Shown piece after piece: positions 42,486 through 50,858 of a stretch of 60,425 nucleotides of DNA. The DNA is from Novosphingobium sp. 32-60-15. Lineage in GTDB: Bacteria > Pseudomonadota > Alphaproteobacteria > Sphingomonadales > Sphingomonadaceae. The stretch's first letter is position 1. Each line of letters begins with the position of its first letter. Under the pieces are notes generated by a model. The model made no database searches. It was not told where the DNA came from and saw only the letters and a program-made list of their open reading frames with translations. The translations under genes were made by a program, and so were the position numbers. The DNA lies in contig NZ_NCEN01000017.1 of NCBI RefSeq assembly GCF_002280675.1, positions 1 through 60,425 on the forward strand. Reading direction: 5' to 3'.

Positions 42486-44980
42486 GATACGGTCTCCATC
42501 TGAAGGGGGCGCACTTGGGCCAAATGCTGGTGCAGATCGGCATCTTCGCCCGCTACGCGCCGCGCCCACGGATCATCCTGACAGAACGTCTGCGAAAAGC
42601 GGAATTTGGCGGCGAGCCGCTTTACTGTGTCGGGCGCGTCAAATAGCCCGGATTTGACGTGATCAAGGCCGACCCGCTCGATCCATGGCGCGGTGCGTTC
42701 AAGGTAGTGCGCTTGTTCACGGTAAAGCTGGATGAACGCGGCGCAGACTTCCATCGCCTCGTCCTCGGTCGTGACTTTGCACAGGAAATCGGTCGCCCGA
42801 ACCTTGATCCCGCCATTGCCGCCCACGTGCAATTCATAGCCTGAATCCACGCAGACTACGCCGAAGTCCTTGATCGTCGCTTCGGCGCAATTGCGCGGGC
42901 AACCGCTGACCGCAATCTTGAACTTGTGCGGCATCCATGACCCCCAGGTCATGCGTTCCAGCTTTACGCCAAGGCCGGTGGAATCCTGCGTCCCGAAGCG
43001 GCACCATTCCGATCCGACACAGGTTTTGACCGTGCGCAGCGACTTGCCATAAGCGTGTCCTGATACCATCCCGGCGGCGTTCAGATCAGCCCAGACAGCG
43101 GGCAGGTCTTCCTTCTTGATCCCAAAAATGTCGAGCCGCTGGCCGCCGGTTACCTTGACCATCGGCGCGTTGTATTTTTCAACCACATCGGCAATTGCGC
43201 GCAATTCCTTGGGGTTGGTGAGGCCGCCCCACATCCGCGGAACGACCGAATACGTGCCGTCTTTCTGGATATTGGCGTGCATCCGCTCATTCACGTAGCG
43301 GCTTTTCTGATCGTCTTCGTATTCACCCGGCCAAGCGCAGAGCAGGTAATAATTCAGCGCCGGACGGCATGAAGAACAGCCATCGGGCGTCGTCCAATGC
43401 AATTCCTGCATGATCTGCGGGATCGCGCGCAGGTTCTTTTCAAGGATCAGGCGGCGCACATCATCATGGCCAAAGCTGGTGCATTTGCACATCGTCTTGG
43501 GGCCGGACTGGACCTCGCCGCCCAGCGTCAGCGCCAGCAAGCTTTCCACAAGCCCTGTGCAACTGCCGCAGCTGGCCGATGCCTTGCAGGTGGAGCGCAC
43601 TGCATCAAGGCTGCATGCGCCTGCGTTGATCGTGGCGACGACTTTGCCTTTTGTAACGCCGTTGCAGCCGCAGATTTCTGCGTCGTCGGAAAGTGCTGCA
43701 ACGGCGGCATTAGGGTCCAGCAGTGCGCCTCCGGACGCGAAGGCTTGCCCGAAGATCAGCGCCTCGCGGATGGCCGAGATATCCTCGCCCTTGCGCAGCA
43801 GGTCAAAATACCATGAACCATCGGCGGTATCGCCATAGAGCACGGCGCCGACCAGCTTGTTGTCCTTGACCACCACACGCTTGTAAAGTCCGCGAGAGGC
43901 GTCGCGCATGACGATGTCTTCTGCGCCATCCCCGCCGGAAAAATCGCCTGCAGAGAACAAGTCGATGCCTGAAACTTTGAGCTTGGTGGAAGTGACCGAG
44001 CCTTCGTAGCCGCTGGGCTGTTCGCAAGCATGATCGGCCAGCGCGCGGCACATGTCCCACAACGGCGCGACAAGGCCATAGCAATTGCCCCGATGCTGGA
44101 CGCATTCGCCCACCGCCATGACAGCAGGATCGCTGGTGACCATGTGATCGTCGACCACGATGCCGCGCTCAACCTCAAGCCCAGCCGCTTTGGCCAACGT
44201 AGTGCCGGGACGGATGCCCACTGCCATAACCACAATATCAGCGGCAAATTCGCGCCCATCCTTGAGACGGACGGCAGAAACATGCCCGCCTGCGCCAACG
44301 ATCTCGGCTGTATCGCCGCCCGTTATGATCGTCTGGCCGCGCCGTTCCAGTTCAGTCTTGAGCAAGTAGCCCGCCGCTTCATCAAGCTGGCGCTCCATCA
44401 ACGTGGGCATAAGGTGAACGACGGTGACCTTCATGCCGCGAAGCGAGAGACCATGCGCTGCCTCCAGCCCGAGCAGGCCACCGCCGATCACCACGGCTGA
44501 ACCGCCCTTTTCAGCAGCAGTCAACATCTTGTCCACGTCATCCAGATCGCGGAAGGTAACCACGCCCGCCAGATCTTTGCCCGGCACCGGGATGATGAAG
44601 GGATCTGATCCCGTCGCAATCAACAAACGATCATAAGGCTCTACGCGGCCCGATTGTGCTACTACCATTTTCGTCGCGCGATCAATCGACACGACGGGAT
44701 CACCGGCAACCAGTGTGATCGCGTTATCTGTGTACCAATCGTCACCATTGATAACGATGTCGTCGAATGTCTTCTCTCCGGCTAGCACAGGCGAGAGCAT
44801 GATGCGGTTGTAATTGACGCGCGGTTCAGCGCCGAAGATCGTCACATCAAAGCGGGCGGGATCGCGGGCAAGGATTTCCTCAACGGCGCGGCACCCGGCC
44901 ATGCCATTGCCGATCACGACCAGCCGTTCCTTCACGGCGGCTGACCGGTCCTCTTCCATCACTGTCGTAGGCGCGTTCAC
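42482..44980 (-). CDS. nirB: Nitrite reductase [NAD(P)H] large subunit
   Basis: About 832 residues. It has an FAD/NAD-binding N-terminus (VVIGNGMAGCRAVEEI, ATGSDPFI, VVIGGGLLGLEAAHGL) and two BFD-like [2Fe-2S] regions (CGCNGVTKGKV...CKASASCGSC and CKCTSFGHDD...GCSSCRPALNYYL). The siroheme/[4Fe-4S] part follows, TCVGSEWCRFG...SGCPRNCAEA, with C-x5-C and C-x3-C ligands. It reduces nitrite to ammonium in the cytoplasm. The start chosen is GTG 44980, with AGGAAGAG 6 bp before it; the frame is open for 39 more codons into the leader RNA, which is not expected to be translated. Controlled by the leader at 45011-45141. Confidence 0.95.
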   Translation of the reverse strand: MNAPTTVMEEDRSAAVKERLVVIGNGMAGCRAVEEILARDPARFDVTIFGAEPRVNYNRIMLSPVLAGEKTFDDIVINGDDWYTDNAITLVAGDPVVSIDRATKMVVAQSGRVEPYDRLLIATGSDPFIIPVPGKDLAGVVTFRDLDDVDKMLTAAEKGGSAVVIGGGLLGLEAAHGLSLRGMKVTVVHLMPTLMERQLDEAAGYLLKTELERRGQTIITGGDTAEIVGAGGHVSAVRLKDGREFAADIVVMAVGIRPGTTLAKAAGLEVERGIVVDDHMVTSDPAVMAVGECVQHRGNCYGLVAPLWDMCRALADHACEQPSGYEGSVTSTKLKVSGIDLFSAGDFSGGDGAEDIVMRDASRGLYKRVVVKDNKLVGAVLYGDTADGSWYFDLLRKGEDISAIREALIFGQAFASGGALLDPNAAVAALSDDAEICGCNGVTKGKVVATINAGACSLDAVRSTCKASASCGSCTGLVESLLALTLGGEVQSGPKTMCKCTSFGHDDVRRLILEKNLRAIPQIMQELHWTTPDGCSSCRPALNYYLLCAWPGEYEDDQKSRYVNERMHANIQKDGTYSVVPRMWGGLTNPKELRAIADVVEKYNAPMVKVTGGQRLDIFGIKKEDLPAVWADLNAAGMVSGHAYGKSLRTVKTCVGSEWCRFGTQDSTGLGVKLERMTWGSWMPHKFKIAVSGCPRNCAEATIKDFGVVCVDSGYELHVGGNGGIKVRATDFLCKVTTEDEAMEVCAAFIQLYREQAHYLERTAPWIERVGLDHVKSGLFDAPDTVKRLAAKFRFSQTFCQDDPWARRVAGEDADLHQHLAQVRPLQMETVS

Positions 44981-45010
44981 GTGAACTCTTCCTTGCCAAA
45001 CGCGCGACAC

Positions 45011-45056
45011 AAAAAAGCCGCCCGAACGCATCCCTGTTGGGGAAGGTCTGGGCGGC
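45011..45056 (-). terminator. Leader terminator before nirB
   Basis: On the minus strand GCCGCCC (45050-45056) pairs with GGGCGGC (45017-45023) across a 26-nt loop and is followed directly by six T. It lies 31 bp ahead of the nirB start, so it ends transcription before the gene unless antitermination occurs. The loop contains a smaller CC..GG pairing (TTCCCC/GGGA). Confidence 0.8.
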
Positions 45057-45141
45057 GACGTTGCCACGCAATGTTGAAAATTCAGGCCTTGCGACAATCC
45101 ACCCTGCTTTGGGCGGCGCTTCGGCCTTCTGCGTGAAAGCT
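45011..45141 (-). promoter_or_regulatory. NasT-type attenuator leader upstream of nirB
   Basis: Reading on the minus strand: AGCTT..CGCAGAAGGCCGAAGC can form a 5' hairpin, then CGCCGCCCAAAG, then CATTGCGTGGCAACG, then an intrinsic terminator. The 3' half is almost identical to that of the leader before nrtA. Such 5'-hairpin/terminator pairs before nas genes are bound by the ANTAR protein NasT, which prevents termination when nitrate is present. The exact ANTAR hexaloops could not be fixed by eye. nasT itself is at 52073-52651. Confidence 0.7.
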
Positions 45142-45197
45142 AACCGATTCGGTGGCTACACTGCAAGCGTTATTTTGCGGTGCAGCACGCCGAGCCG

Positions 45198-46454
45198 TTA
45201 AAACGAAACTTCCGTCTGCAGCCACAGGATCTGGCGATCAACGCCGAAGCGGTTGGCATTGTAATTGGCATATTTGACCAGCCAGCTGACCTTCTTTGTC
45301 TTGAAGGCAAGGCTTGCGTCCCATTCAGTGCCGAACTTGACATTGCCCACATCGCTGCGGAACTCGTGATAGATCACATTCGCGGTAAGTCCCTGCACTG
45401 CTTTCATTTTCGGAAAGGCCTTGGCGAGCGTGACGTAATAGTCCTCAAGCCCATTGCCTGGCGTTGTCAGGAACAGGTCAGCCCAGCCGTTGAACTTGTG
45501 CAGCGTTGCAAGCGGCGTCTGGAAGCCTTTGCCTGCAGCCGCATCTGCCCCCAGCTTTTCATAGCCACCGCTGAGGGTGAAACCATTGTAACCCAGCCCT
45601 ACCTCGGCCAGCACGAAATCCGCTTCATAGCGCACCGGGTTCTGGCCCATGTCCTTTTGCCGCGCATAACTGCCCAGAACATTCAGCTTCACCGTCTTTG
45701 ACAGCGGGAAGCTGCCCGAAACGCGCCCGCCATAAGTCTGTGAGGAATTGGCGAAGGCAAAAGCGTCTTCATAATCAATCAGATAGGAGAATGCCTTGGC
45801 TGTCAGTGGCCCGATCTTGGTGGACGCTGCCAGAAATACAAAATCCCCGTCCATCGCCCTGCGCGGCCCTGATTCCGATCCGAAGATCGAATCTTGCTGG
45901 ATTGCATATGTGCCATCAAGACTGACCGGCCCCAGCGTGACTTCCGCGCGCACCGCGTCAAATGTCTGTTCGTTCTGGCGCCAGCCCACCGATCCGACAA
46001 AGCGCTGATCATCAAGATTGATCCGCTGCCGCCCCACCGTCAGGCCAAATGCCTTGGTTCTATATTGCACCTGCAAACGGTTAAGATCGATGCTTTCCCC
46101 ATCGGCCACCACGGCAAAGCCCGGACGGCGCTGGGTTGATCCCGGCACGGCAAACGGAAAAGCATTGTATCGGTTTACAAGGCCCAGCGTACCTTCGGCC
46201 TCGACCAGAAATGACAAGTGCGATGGCGTGTGCTTGATCTCGAAGCCGGCACGCAACCGGGCCGTCACCGCATCAGCATCTACCGTAGGCTGGTCCACTC
46301 CTTCATAGCGCAAGCGCGCATCAATGATCGGATCAAACGTCAGGCTATCGCCCATTGGCACAGGATCGCCAAATGCCTTTTCGGCTGCAAACGCCGGATG
46401 TGCGAGTGCAACCGGCGACGCGAGCAGCGCCGCCGCCAGTATACGTGTCTTCAT
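45198..46454 (-). CDS. Outer-membrane porin (alginate-export-like family) of the nitrate operon
   Basis: A 418-residue protein with a signal peptide ending HPAFA-A and a beta-barrel of alternating strands ending LWLQTEVSF (terminal Phe). Features of the alginate_exp/DUF1302-like barrel group are VDADAVTARLRAGFEIK, the FGLTVGRQRINLDDQRFVGS pattern, WRQNEQTFDAVR and GYEKLGAD. It sits between nrtC (65 bp away) and the nirB leader, in the nitrate operon. The likely job is passive entry of nitrate and nitrite across the outer membrane; alginate export is improbable here. Confidence 0.82.
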   Translation of the reverse strand: MKTRILAAALLASPVALAHPAFAAEKAFGDPVPMGDSLTFDPIIDARLRYEGVDQPTVDADAVTARLRAGFEIKHTPSHLSFLVEAEGTLGLVNRYNAFPFAVPGSTQRRPGFAVVADGESIDLNRLQVQYRTKAFGLTVGRQRINLDDQRFVGSVGWRQNEQTFDAVRAEVTLGPVSLDGTYAIQQDSIFGSESGPRRAMDGDFVFLAASTKIGPLTAKAFSYLIDYEDAFAFANSSQTYGGRVSGSFPLSKTVKLNVLGSYARQKDMGQNPVRYEADFVLAEVGLGYNGFTLSGGYEKLGADAAAGKGFQTPLATLHKFNGWADLFLTTPGNGLEDYYVTLAKAFPKMKAVQGLTANVIYHEFRSDVGNVKFGTEWDASLAFKTKKVSWLVKYANYNANRFGVDRQILWLQTEVSF

Positions 46455-46519
46455 AGTTCCCTCCTGATGTCCCCCCAGAACCGTCTGGAAGCGGGCCGAT
46501 CAGGCATCCTCAAATCGCG

Positions 46520-48199
46520 TCAGGCCGCCTTGTCGGTCGGTCCATGATCGTATTCTGCAAGGAAGCGCAAAACTTCTTGCCGGTAAGCGTAAAAATCGGG
46601 GTGGCGCAGCAGCGCTTTGCGATCGCGCGGGCGCGGCAGATCGACCTTCAGGATCTTGCCGATCGTCGCATTCGGGCCGTTGGTCATCATGACAACCCGA
46701 TCAGCCAGCAGGATGGCTTCATCGACATCGTGCGTGACCATGATCGCGGTCACTTTGGTGCGGTTCCACACCTCGACCAGCACGTCCTGCAAATCCCAGC
46801 GCGTCAGGCTGTCGAGCATGCCAAACGGTTCGTCGAGCAACAGCAAGCGCGGGCTAAGCGCAAAGGCGCGGGCGATACCAACCCGCTGGCGCATGCCATT
46901 GGACATTTCCGCCGCCATCTTGTCACGCGCATCGGCAAGGCCCACGCGCTCAAGATAATAGTCGACAATCTCGCGGCGTTCAGCGCGTGTGGCGTGCGGA
47001 TAGACCCGCTCAACGCCCAATGCCACATTCTGCCGCGCGGTCAGCCACGGCATCAGGCTGGGCGCCTGGAAAACCACCGCCTTATCAGGCCCGGCCACAT
47101 CGATTTCGCGGTTATCAAGGATAATGCCGCCCTTGCTAATCGCATTCAGGCCAGCCGCCATCGTCAACACGGTAGATTTGCCGCAACCCGAATGGCCAAT
47201 CAGCGAAACGAATTCACCCTTGTCCATCAGCAGGTTGAAATCCTCGACCACGGTCAACGGACCTTTGGGCGTGGGGTAAATCTTGTTGAGTTTCCAGAAC
47301 TCCATATAGCGCAGCGTTGCGCCCTTCTTGGCCGCATCCTGATAGGCCTTTGGCGGCGGTGCCAAATCAAGCGGGGTGACATTGGGCAAGCTGCCGTAAT
47401 CGCTACCTTTCGCGGCCTTTTCGCCCGCCAGGCTGCCAAGGTAATTGACGATTTCGGTACGCAGCGTTTGAAACGCAGGGCTGTCATTCACCGCTTCACG
47501 ATCACGCGGGCGCGGCAGGGTAACCTGAAAAATCTGGCCAATCACCGCAGCAGGCGCAGGCGTCATTACCGCCACGCGGTCCGCCAGCAACAGCGCCTCG
47601 TCCACGTCATTGGTGACAAGAATGATTGTGCGCTTTTCCTCTTCGCGGATACGGTCAATTTCATCCTGAAGCTTGGCGCGGGTCAAGGCATCAAGCGCTG
47701 ACAGTGGCTCATCCAGAAGCAGTATTTCAGGCTCCATCGCCAAGGCGCGGGCCACCGAAACGCGTTGGCGCATCCCGCCCGAAAGCTGGCCGGGCTTGCG
47801 GTCCATCGCATGGCCAAGGCCGACCAATTGCACCTTCTGGCGCACCAGATCAGCGCGTGCCTGCTTGCTCCGGTCCTTGTGGACAGAGTCCACAGCCAAG
47901 GCGACGTTTTGTTCAACCGTCAGCCATGGGAACAGCGAATAGGACTGGAACACAAGGCCGCGATCTTTGTCTGGCCCTTTGATCGGCTTGCCGTGCAGCA
48001 GCATCTCGCCTGCATCGGGTTCAACCAGCCCTGCAATGGCGGAAATCAGCGTGGTTTTGCCAGCGCCTGAAAAGCCGAGGATTGCGATGAATTCGCCTTC
48101 TTCAACATCCAGGTTGATGCCGCCCAGCACCTCGGAGGTGCCGCCTGCTTTGCCGGTATAGCTTTTGCGCAAGTTCTTGAGCGAAAGGATCGTCGCCAT
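46520..48199 (-). CDS. nrtC: Nitrate ABC transporter ATPase with two ABC domains
   Basis: A 559-residue protein with two complete ATPase domains in tandem. Domain 1 (about 1-250): GFSGAGKTT, QLSGGMRQRVSVARAL, LLLDEPLSALD, H-loop replaced by VTNDVDEA. Domain 2 (about 295-550): GHSGCGKST, EMSNGMRQRVGIARAF, LLLDEPFGMLDSL, VTHDVDEA. It replaces the separate NrtC and NrtD of cyanobacteria, where the NrtC C-terminus is a solute-binding-like domain instead. Domain 1 has Asn where the switch histidine normally is, and domain 2 has a changed signature (MSNGM for LSGGQ), so the two sites may be unequal. ATG 48199 has AGGAG upstream. Confidence 0.92.
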   Translation of the reverse strand: MATILSLKNLRKSYTGKAGGTSEVLGGINLDVEEGEFIAILGFSGAGKTTLISAIAGLVEPDAGEMLLHGKPIKGPDKDRGLVFQSYSLFPWLTVEQNVALAVDSVHKDRSKQARADLVRQKVQLVGLGHAMDRKPGQLSGGMRQRVSVARALAMEPEILLLDEPLSALDALTRAKLQDEIDRIREEEKRTIILVTNDVDEALLLADRVAVMTPAPAAVIGQIFQVTLPRPRDREAVNDSPAFQTLRTEIVNYLGSLAGEKAAKGSDYGSLPNVTPLDLAPPPKAYQDAAKKGATLRYMEFWKLNKIYPTPKGPLTVVEDFNLLMDKGEFVSLIGHSGCGKSTVLTMAAGLNAISKGGIILDNREIDVAGPDKAVVFQAPSLMPWLTARQNVALGVERVYPHATRAERREIVDYYLERVGLADARDKMAAEMSNGMRQRVGIARAFALSPRLLLLDEPFGMLDSLTRWDLQDVLVEVWNRTKVTAIMVTHDVDEAILLADRVVMMTNGPNATIGKILKVDLPRPRDRKALLRHPDFYAYRQEVLRFLAEYDHGPTDKAA

Positions 48200-48213
48200 G
48201 ATCGCGGCTCCTG

Positions 48214-49221
48214 TCAGACGTTGCGGTTGCGGCTGACGAAGGCCTGCATGGCCATCATCACACGGTCGAGGGCAAAGCCGATCAGGCCGATCACAACGAC
48301 TGCGACCATGATCCGCGCCAGCGACTTTTCAGACCCGTTCTGGAATTCGTCCCATACGAACTTGCCAAGGCCGGGGTTCTGCGCGAGCATTTCTGCCGCG
48401 ATCAGCACCATCCAGCCGGTCCCCAACGACAGCCGCATGCCGGTGAAGATGTACGGCAGCGACGAAGGCAGCACCAACCGCGTCAGGCGCGCAAACCAGC
48501 CCAGCCGCAACACGCGGCCCACCGCGATCAAGTCCTTGTCGATGCTCGCGGTGCCGATGGCCGTGTTGATCAGCGTTGGCCACAGCGAACAGAGCATCAC
48601 GACGACTGCCGAAATGATGAAACTTTTGGCCAAGGTTGGATCATCGCTGGTCACCGATGCAGAAACGACCATCGTCACAATGGGCAACCACGCGAGCGGG
48701 CTGACCGGGCGCATCACCTGCACCAGCGGGTTTATCGCGGCGTTGACCCGCTTTGACATGCCCGCAACAAGGCCCAGCGGCACTGCGAAAATTGTCGCCA
48801 GGACAAAACCCGCCGCTACCGTTTCAAGCGAAGTAAAGATCTGATCCACAAATGTCGGCGGTCCGGTGTAACCATAGCCAGAAGCGATCGCTTCACCCTC
48901 TGCCACGCGCGCCGCTGCGTTTTCTTCCATCAAACCGCCAAATGCGGCCCACACATCGCCCGGCCCCGGCAAAGCACCGAGCGAAGTTTGCACCAGCGGT
49001 GCCAACAGTGCCCACAGCAATAGAAAGCCGCCAATTCCAACCAGTGGAGGCCACAAAGCTTCGAACACCGCCCGCCCCGCAGGCAGCTTGATGCCAAAAG
49101 GAAGCTGCAACGAAGGTTTCACGGTTGTGTCCTGCGAAGTGGGGAGGAGAGCCGCGCTCTCCTCCTTATCGTGAGATGCGCTGGCGATGAAATCGTCCTT
49201 GCGGATTGGAACGGCGTTCAT
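48214..49221 (-). CDS. nrtB: Nitrate ABC transporter permease
   Basis: A 335-residue inner-membrane permease with a 50-residue cytoplasmic extension, then six or so hydrophobic segments (LVGIGGFLLLWALLA; ETVAAGFVLATIFAVPLGLV; SFIISAVVVMLCSLW; ARIMVAVVVIGLIGFAL). The coupling motif with the conserved EAA-loop glycine is of the form IDKDLIAVGRVLRLGWFARLT. It belongs to the NrtB/SsuC/TauC group. It lies 14 bp from nrtC and 16 bp from nrtA, so the three are one transcription unit. It pairs with the dual-ATPase NrtC. Confidence 0.93.
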   Translation of the reverse strand: MNAVPIRKDDFIASASHDKEESAALLPTSQDTTVKPSLQLPFGIKLPAGRAVFEALWPPLVGIGGFLLLWALLAPLVQTSLGALPGPGDVWAAFGGLMEENAAARVAEGEAIASGYGYTGPPTFVDQIFTSLETVAAGFVLATIFAVPLGLVAGMSKRVNAAINPLVQVMRPVSPLAWLPIVTMVVSASVTSDDPTLAKSFIISAVVVMLCSLWPTLINTAIGTASIDKDLIAVGRVLRLGWFARLTRLVLPSSLPYIFTGMRLSLGTGWMVLIAAEMLAQNPGLGKFVWDEFQNGSEKSLARIMVAVVVIGLIGFALDRVMMAMQAFVSRNRNV

Positions 49222-49237
49222 TGGCTTTGGTCCTGTT

Positions 49238-50644
49238 TTACTTGACGCCCGCAGGCGTTACCTTTTGGCCCGGCTTCAACCCGATGGTGAAGCTTGCGGC
49301 ATAGGCGGCAGGCTTGCGTGCATCGAACGCAACGCCATCAATGGCCTTGCGGGTATATACGCGGAAACCATCAGTCTGCGGAAACTGGTCAGCGCTGGCT
49401 TTGCCATCAGCAACAAGCGATTTGGCAGCTTCGTCATAAAGATCAGGCCGGTAGACTGACTTGACCGTATCGAGATACCACTGGTCAGTCTTGTCTTCGG
49501 CGATCTGGCCCCAGCGGCGCATCTGCGTAAGGAACCAGATGCCGTCCGAATAGAACGGGTAACTGGCCTGTTGATCGAAGAACAAGTTAAACTCTGGCGT
49601 ATCGCGAGTGTCGCCCGAACCGAACGTAAACTTGCCGGTCATCGACGCCATCAGCACGTTTTCATCGGCACCGACATACTTTGAATTCGCCAGCAGCTTC
49701 ACTGCTTCGGTACGGTTCTTGCCGCCTTCAGCATCAAGCCACATCGAGGCGCGGATCAATGCGCGGGTCAGCGCTTTGACCGTGTTCGGGTTCTTCTTGG
49801 CAAAATCAGCGGTCAAGCCGAACACCTTGTCGCCCGTGGTTCCGGCAATATCGGGATCGACAATGATCGGTACGCCGATCTTTTTTGCAACCGAAGCCTG
49901 GTTCCACGGCTCACCCACCGAATAACCATTGATGGTGCCAGCCTCCATGGTGGAGGGCATCTGCGGTGGCGGGGTGACAGAAAGCTGCACGTCAGCGCCG
50001 GTTACGCCTGCGGTATCAGCAGGAAGGTAGTAGCCGGGGTTCAGCCCGCCTGCCGCCAGCCAGTAGCGCAGCACATAGTTATGCGTCGAGACGGGGAACA
50101 CCATGCCCATTTTGAACGGCTTGCCCTCAGCCTTGAACTTGGCGACGACGGGCTTGAGCACTTCTGCCGAAATCGGCATTTGCACTTTGCCATCAGGGCC
50201 TTTTGGCAGTGACGGCGCGATCATGTCCCACACTTGGTTGGAAACGGTCACGCCCTTGCCGTTAAGATCAAGCGAGAACGGCGTTAAAAGTGGAACTTTG
50301 CTGCCAATGCCCGCACCCGACGCCAGGACCTGGCCTGCCAACATATGCGCACCGTCCAGTTGCCCGCCGGTCACGCCATCAAGCAGCACTTTCCAGTTGG
50401 CCTGCGGTTCCAGCGTGACGGTGAGGCCCTCTTCCCGGAAAAAGCCCTTTTCTTGTGCAACCACCAGCGGTGCAATGTCGGTCAGCTTGATAAAGCCCAG
50501 CTTCAATACGGGCTTTTCAATGCCATTGGCCGATACAGCGGGCTTTTCGCCCGTGTCCGCACTTTTGCCGCAGCTGGCAACCGCAATGCCTGCCAACAGC
50601 GCCGCGATCATGCCCCGCCGATTCATTCCCTGAAGTCCACTCAT
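49238..50644 (-). CDS. nrtA: Nitrate ABC transporter substrate-binding lipoprotein
   Basis: About 468 residues. The start MSGLQGMNRRGM at 50644 has AAGGGG before it; the second Met (50626) is also possible. NRRGMIAALLAGIAVASCG gives a signal with lipobox ASC-G. The mature part is a NrtA/CmpA-type binding protein: LKLGFIKLTDIAPLVVAQEKGFF in segments, VLLDGVTGGQLDGAHML, FPVSTHNYVLRYWLAAGG, TINGYSVGEPWN and PDLYDEAAKSL. It captures nitrate (and probably nitrite) in the periplasm. Expression depends on the leader just upstream. Confidence 0.93.
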   Translation of the reverse strand: MSGLQGMNRRGMIAALLAGIAVASCGKSADTGEKPAVSANGIEKPVLKLGFIKLTDIAPLVVAQEKGFFREEGLTVTLEPQANWKVLLDGVTGGQLDGAHMLAGQVLASGAGIGSKVPLLTPFSLDLNGKGVTVSNQVWDMIAPSLPKGPDGKVQMPISAEVLKPVVAKFKAEGKPFKMGMVFPVSTHNYVLRYWLAAGGLNPGYYLPADTAGVTGADVQLSVTPPPQMPSTMEAGTINGYSVGEPWNQASVAKKIGVPIIVDPDIAGTTGDKVFGLTADFAKKNPNTVKALTRALIRASMWLDAEGGKNRTEAVKLLANSKYVGADENVLMASMTGKFTFGSGDTRDTPEFNLFFDQQASYPFYSDGIWFLTQMRRWGQIAEDKTDQWYLDTVKSVYRPDLYDEAAKSLVADGKASADQFPQTDGFRVYTRKAIDGVAFDARKPAAYAASFTIGLKPGQKVTPAGVK

Positions 50645-50677
50645 CCGAACCACCCCTTTGGTCGGCGCAAACAACAC

Positions 50678-50721
50678 AAAAAAGCCGCCCGAACGCATCC
50701 CGATGGGAAGGTCTGGGCGGC
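50678..50721 (-). terminator. Leader terminator before nrtA
   Basis: GCCGCCC (50715-50721) pairs with GGGCGGC (50684-50690) on the minus strand, with CCC..GGG pairing inside the loop (TTCCCATCGGGA), and six T follow. It is 33 bp ahead of the nrtA start. The same stem sequence is used in front of nirB. Confidence 0.8.
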
Positions 50722-50808
50722 ACCGTTGCCACGCAATGAAACTGAAAGCTGATGGAAGCGGGTGTCCGTCCAACTTTGGGCGGCGCTCCATCTGCTGGAA
50801 CAGAAGCT
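50678..50808 (-). promoter_or_regulatory. NasT-type attenuator leader upstream of nrtA
   Basis: The minus strand shows a 5' hairpin (GCTTC..TTCCAGCAGATGGA..GGAGC), then GCGCCGCCCAAAG, CATTGCGTGGCAACG and a strong terminator. The 13-mer and the 15-mer are identical to those of the nirB leader 5.7 kb away, while the parts between differ. nasS and nasT lie immediately upstream. This fits antitermination by NasT in the presence of nitrate. Confidence 0.7.
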
Positions 50809-50858
50809 ATGTGATTCGCCCCCCCTTGGGCAAGCACTTTTTGCACCGCAGCAGAATT

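Noticed and set aside
45057..45141. Exact ANTAR hexanucleotide loops in the leaders
   Set aside because: Candidate loops containing GCAGA are shared, but the A1/G4 hexaloop pattern could not be placed confidently by eye, so only the terminator and 5' hairpin are claimed.
50722..50858. A sigma-54 promoter before the nrtA leader
   Set aside because: GG and GC pairs occur but not with the required 10-nt spacing; no convincing -24/-12 element was found.
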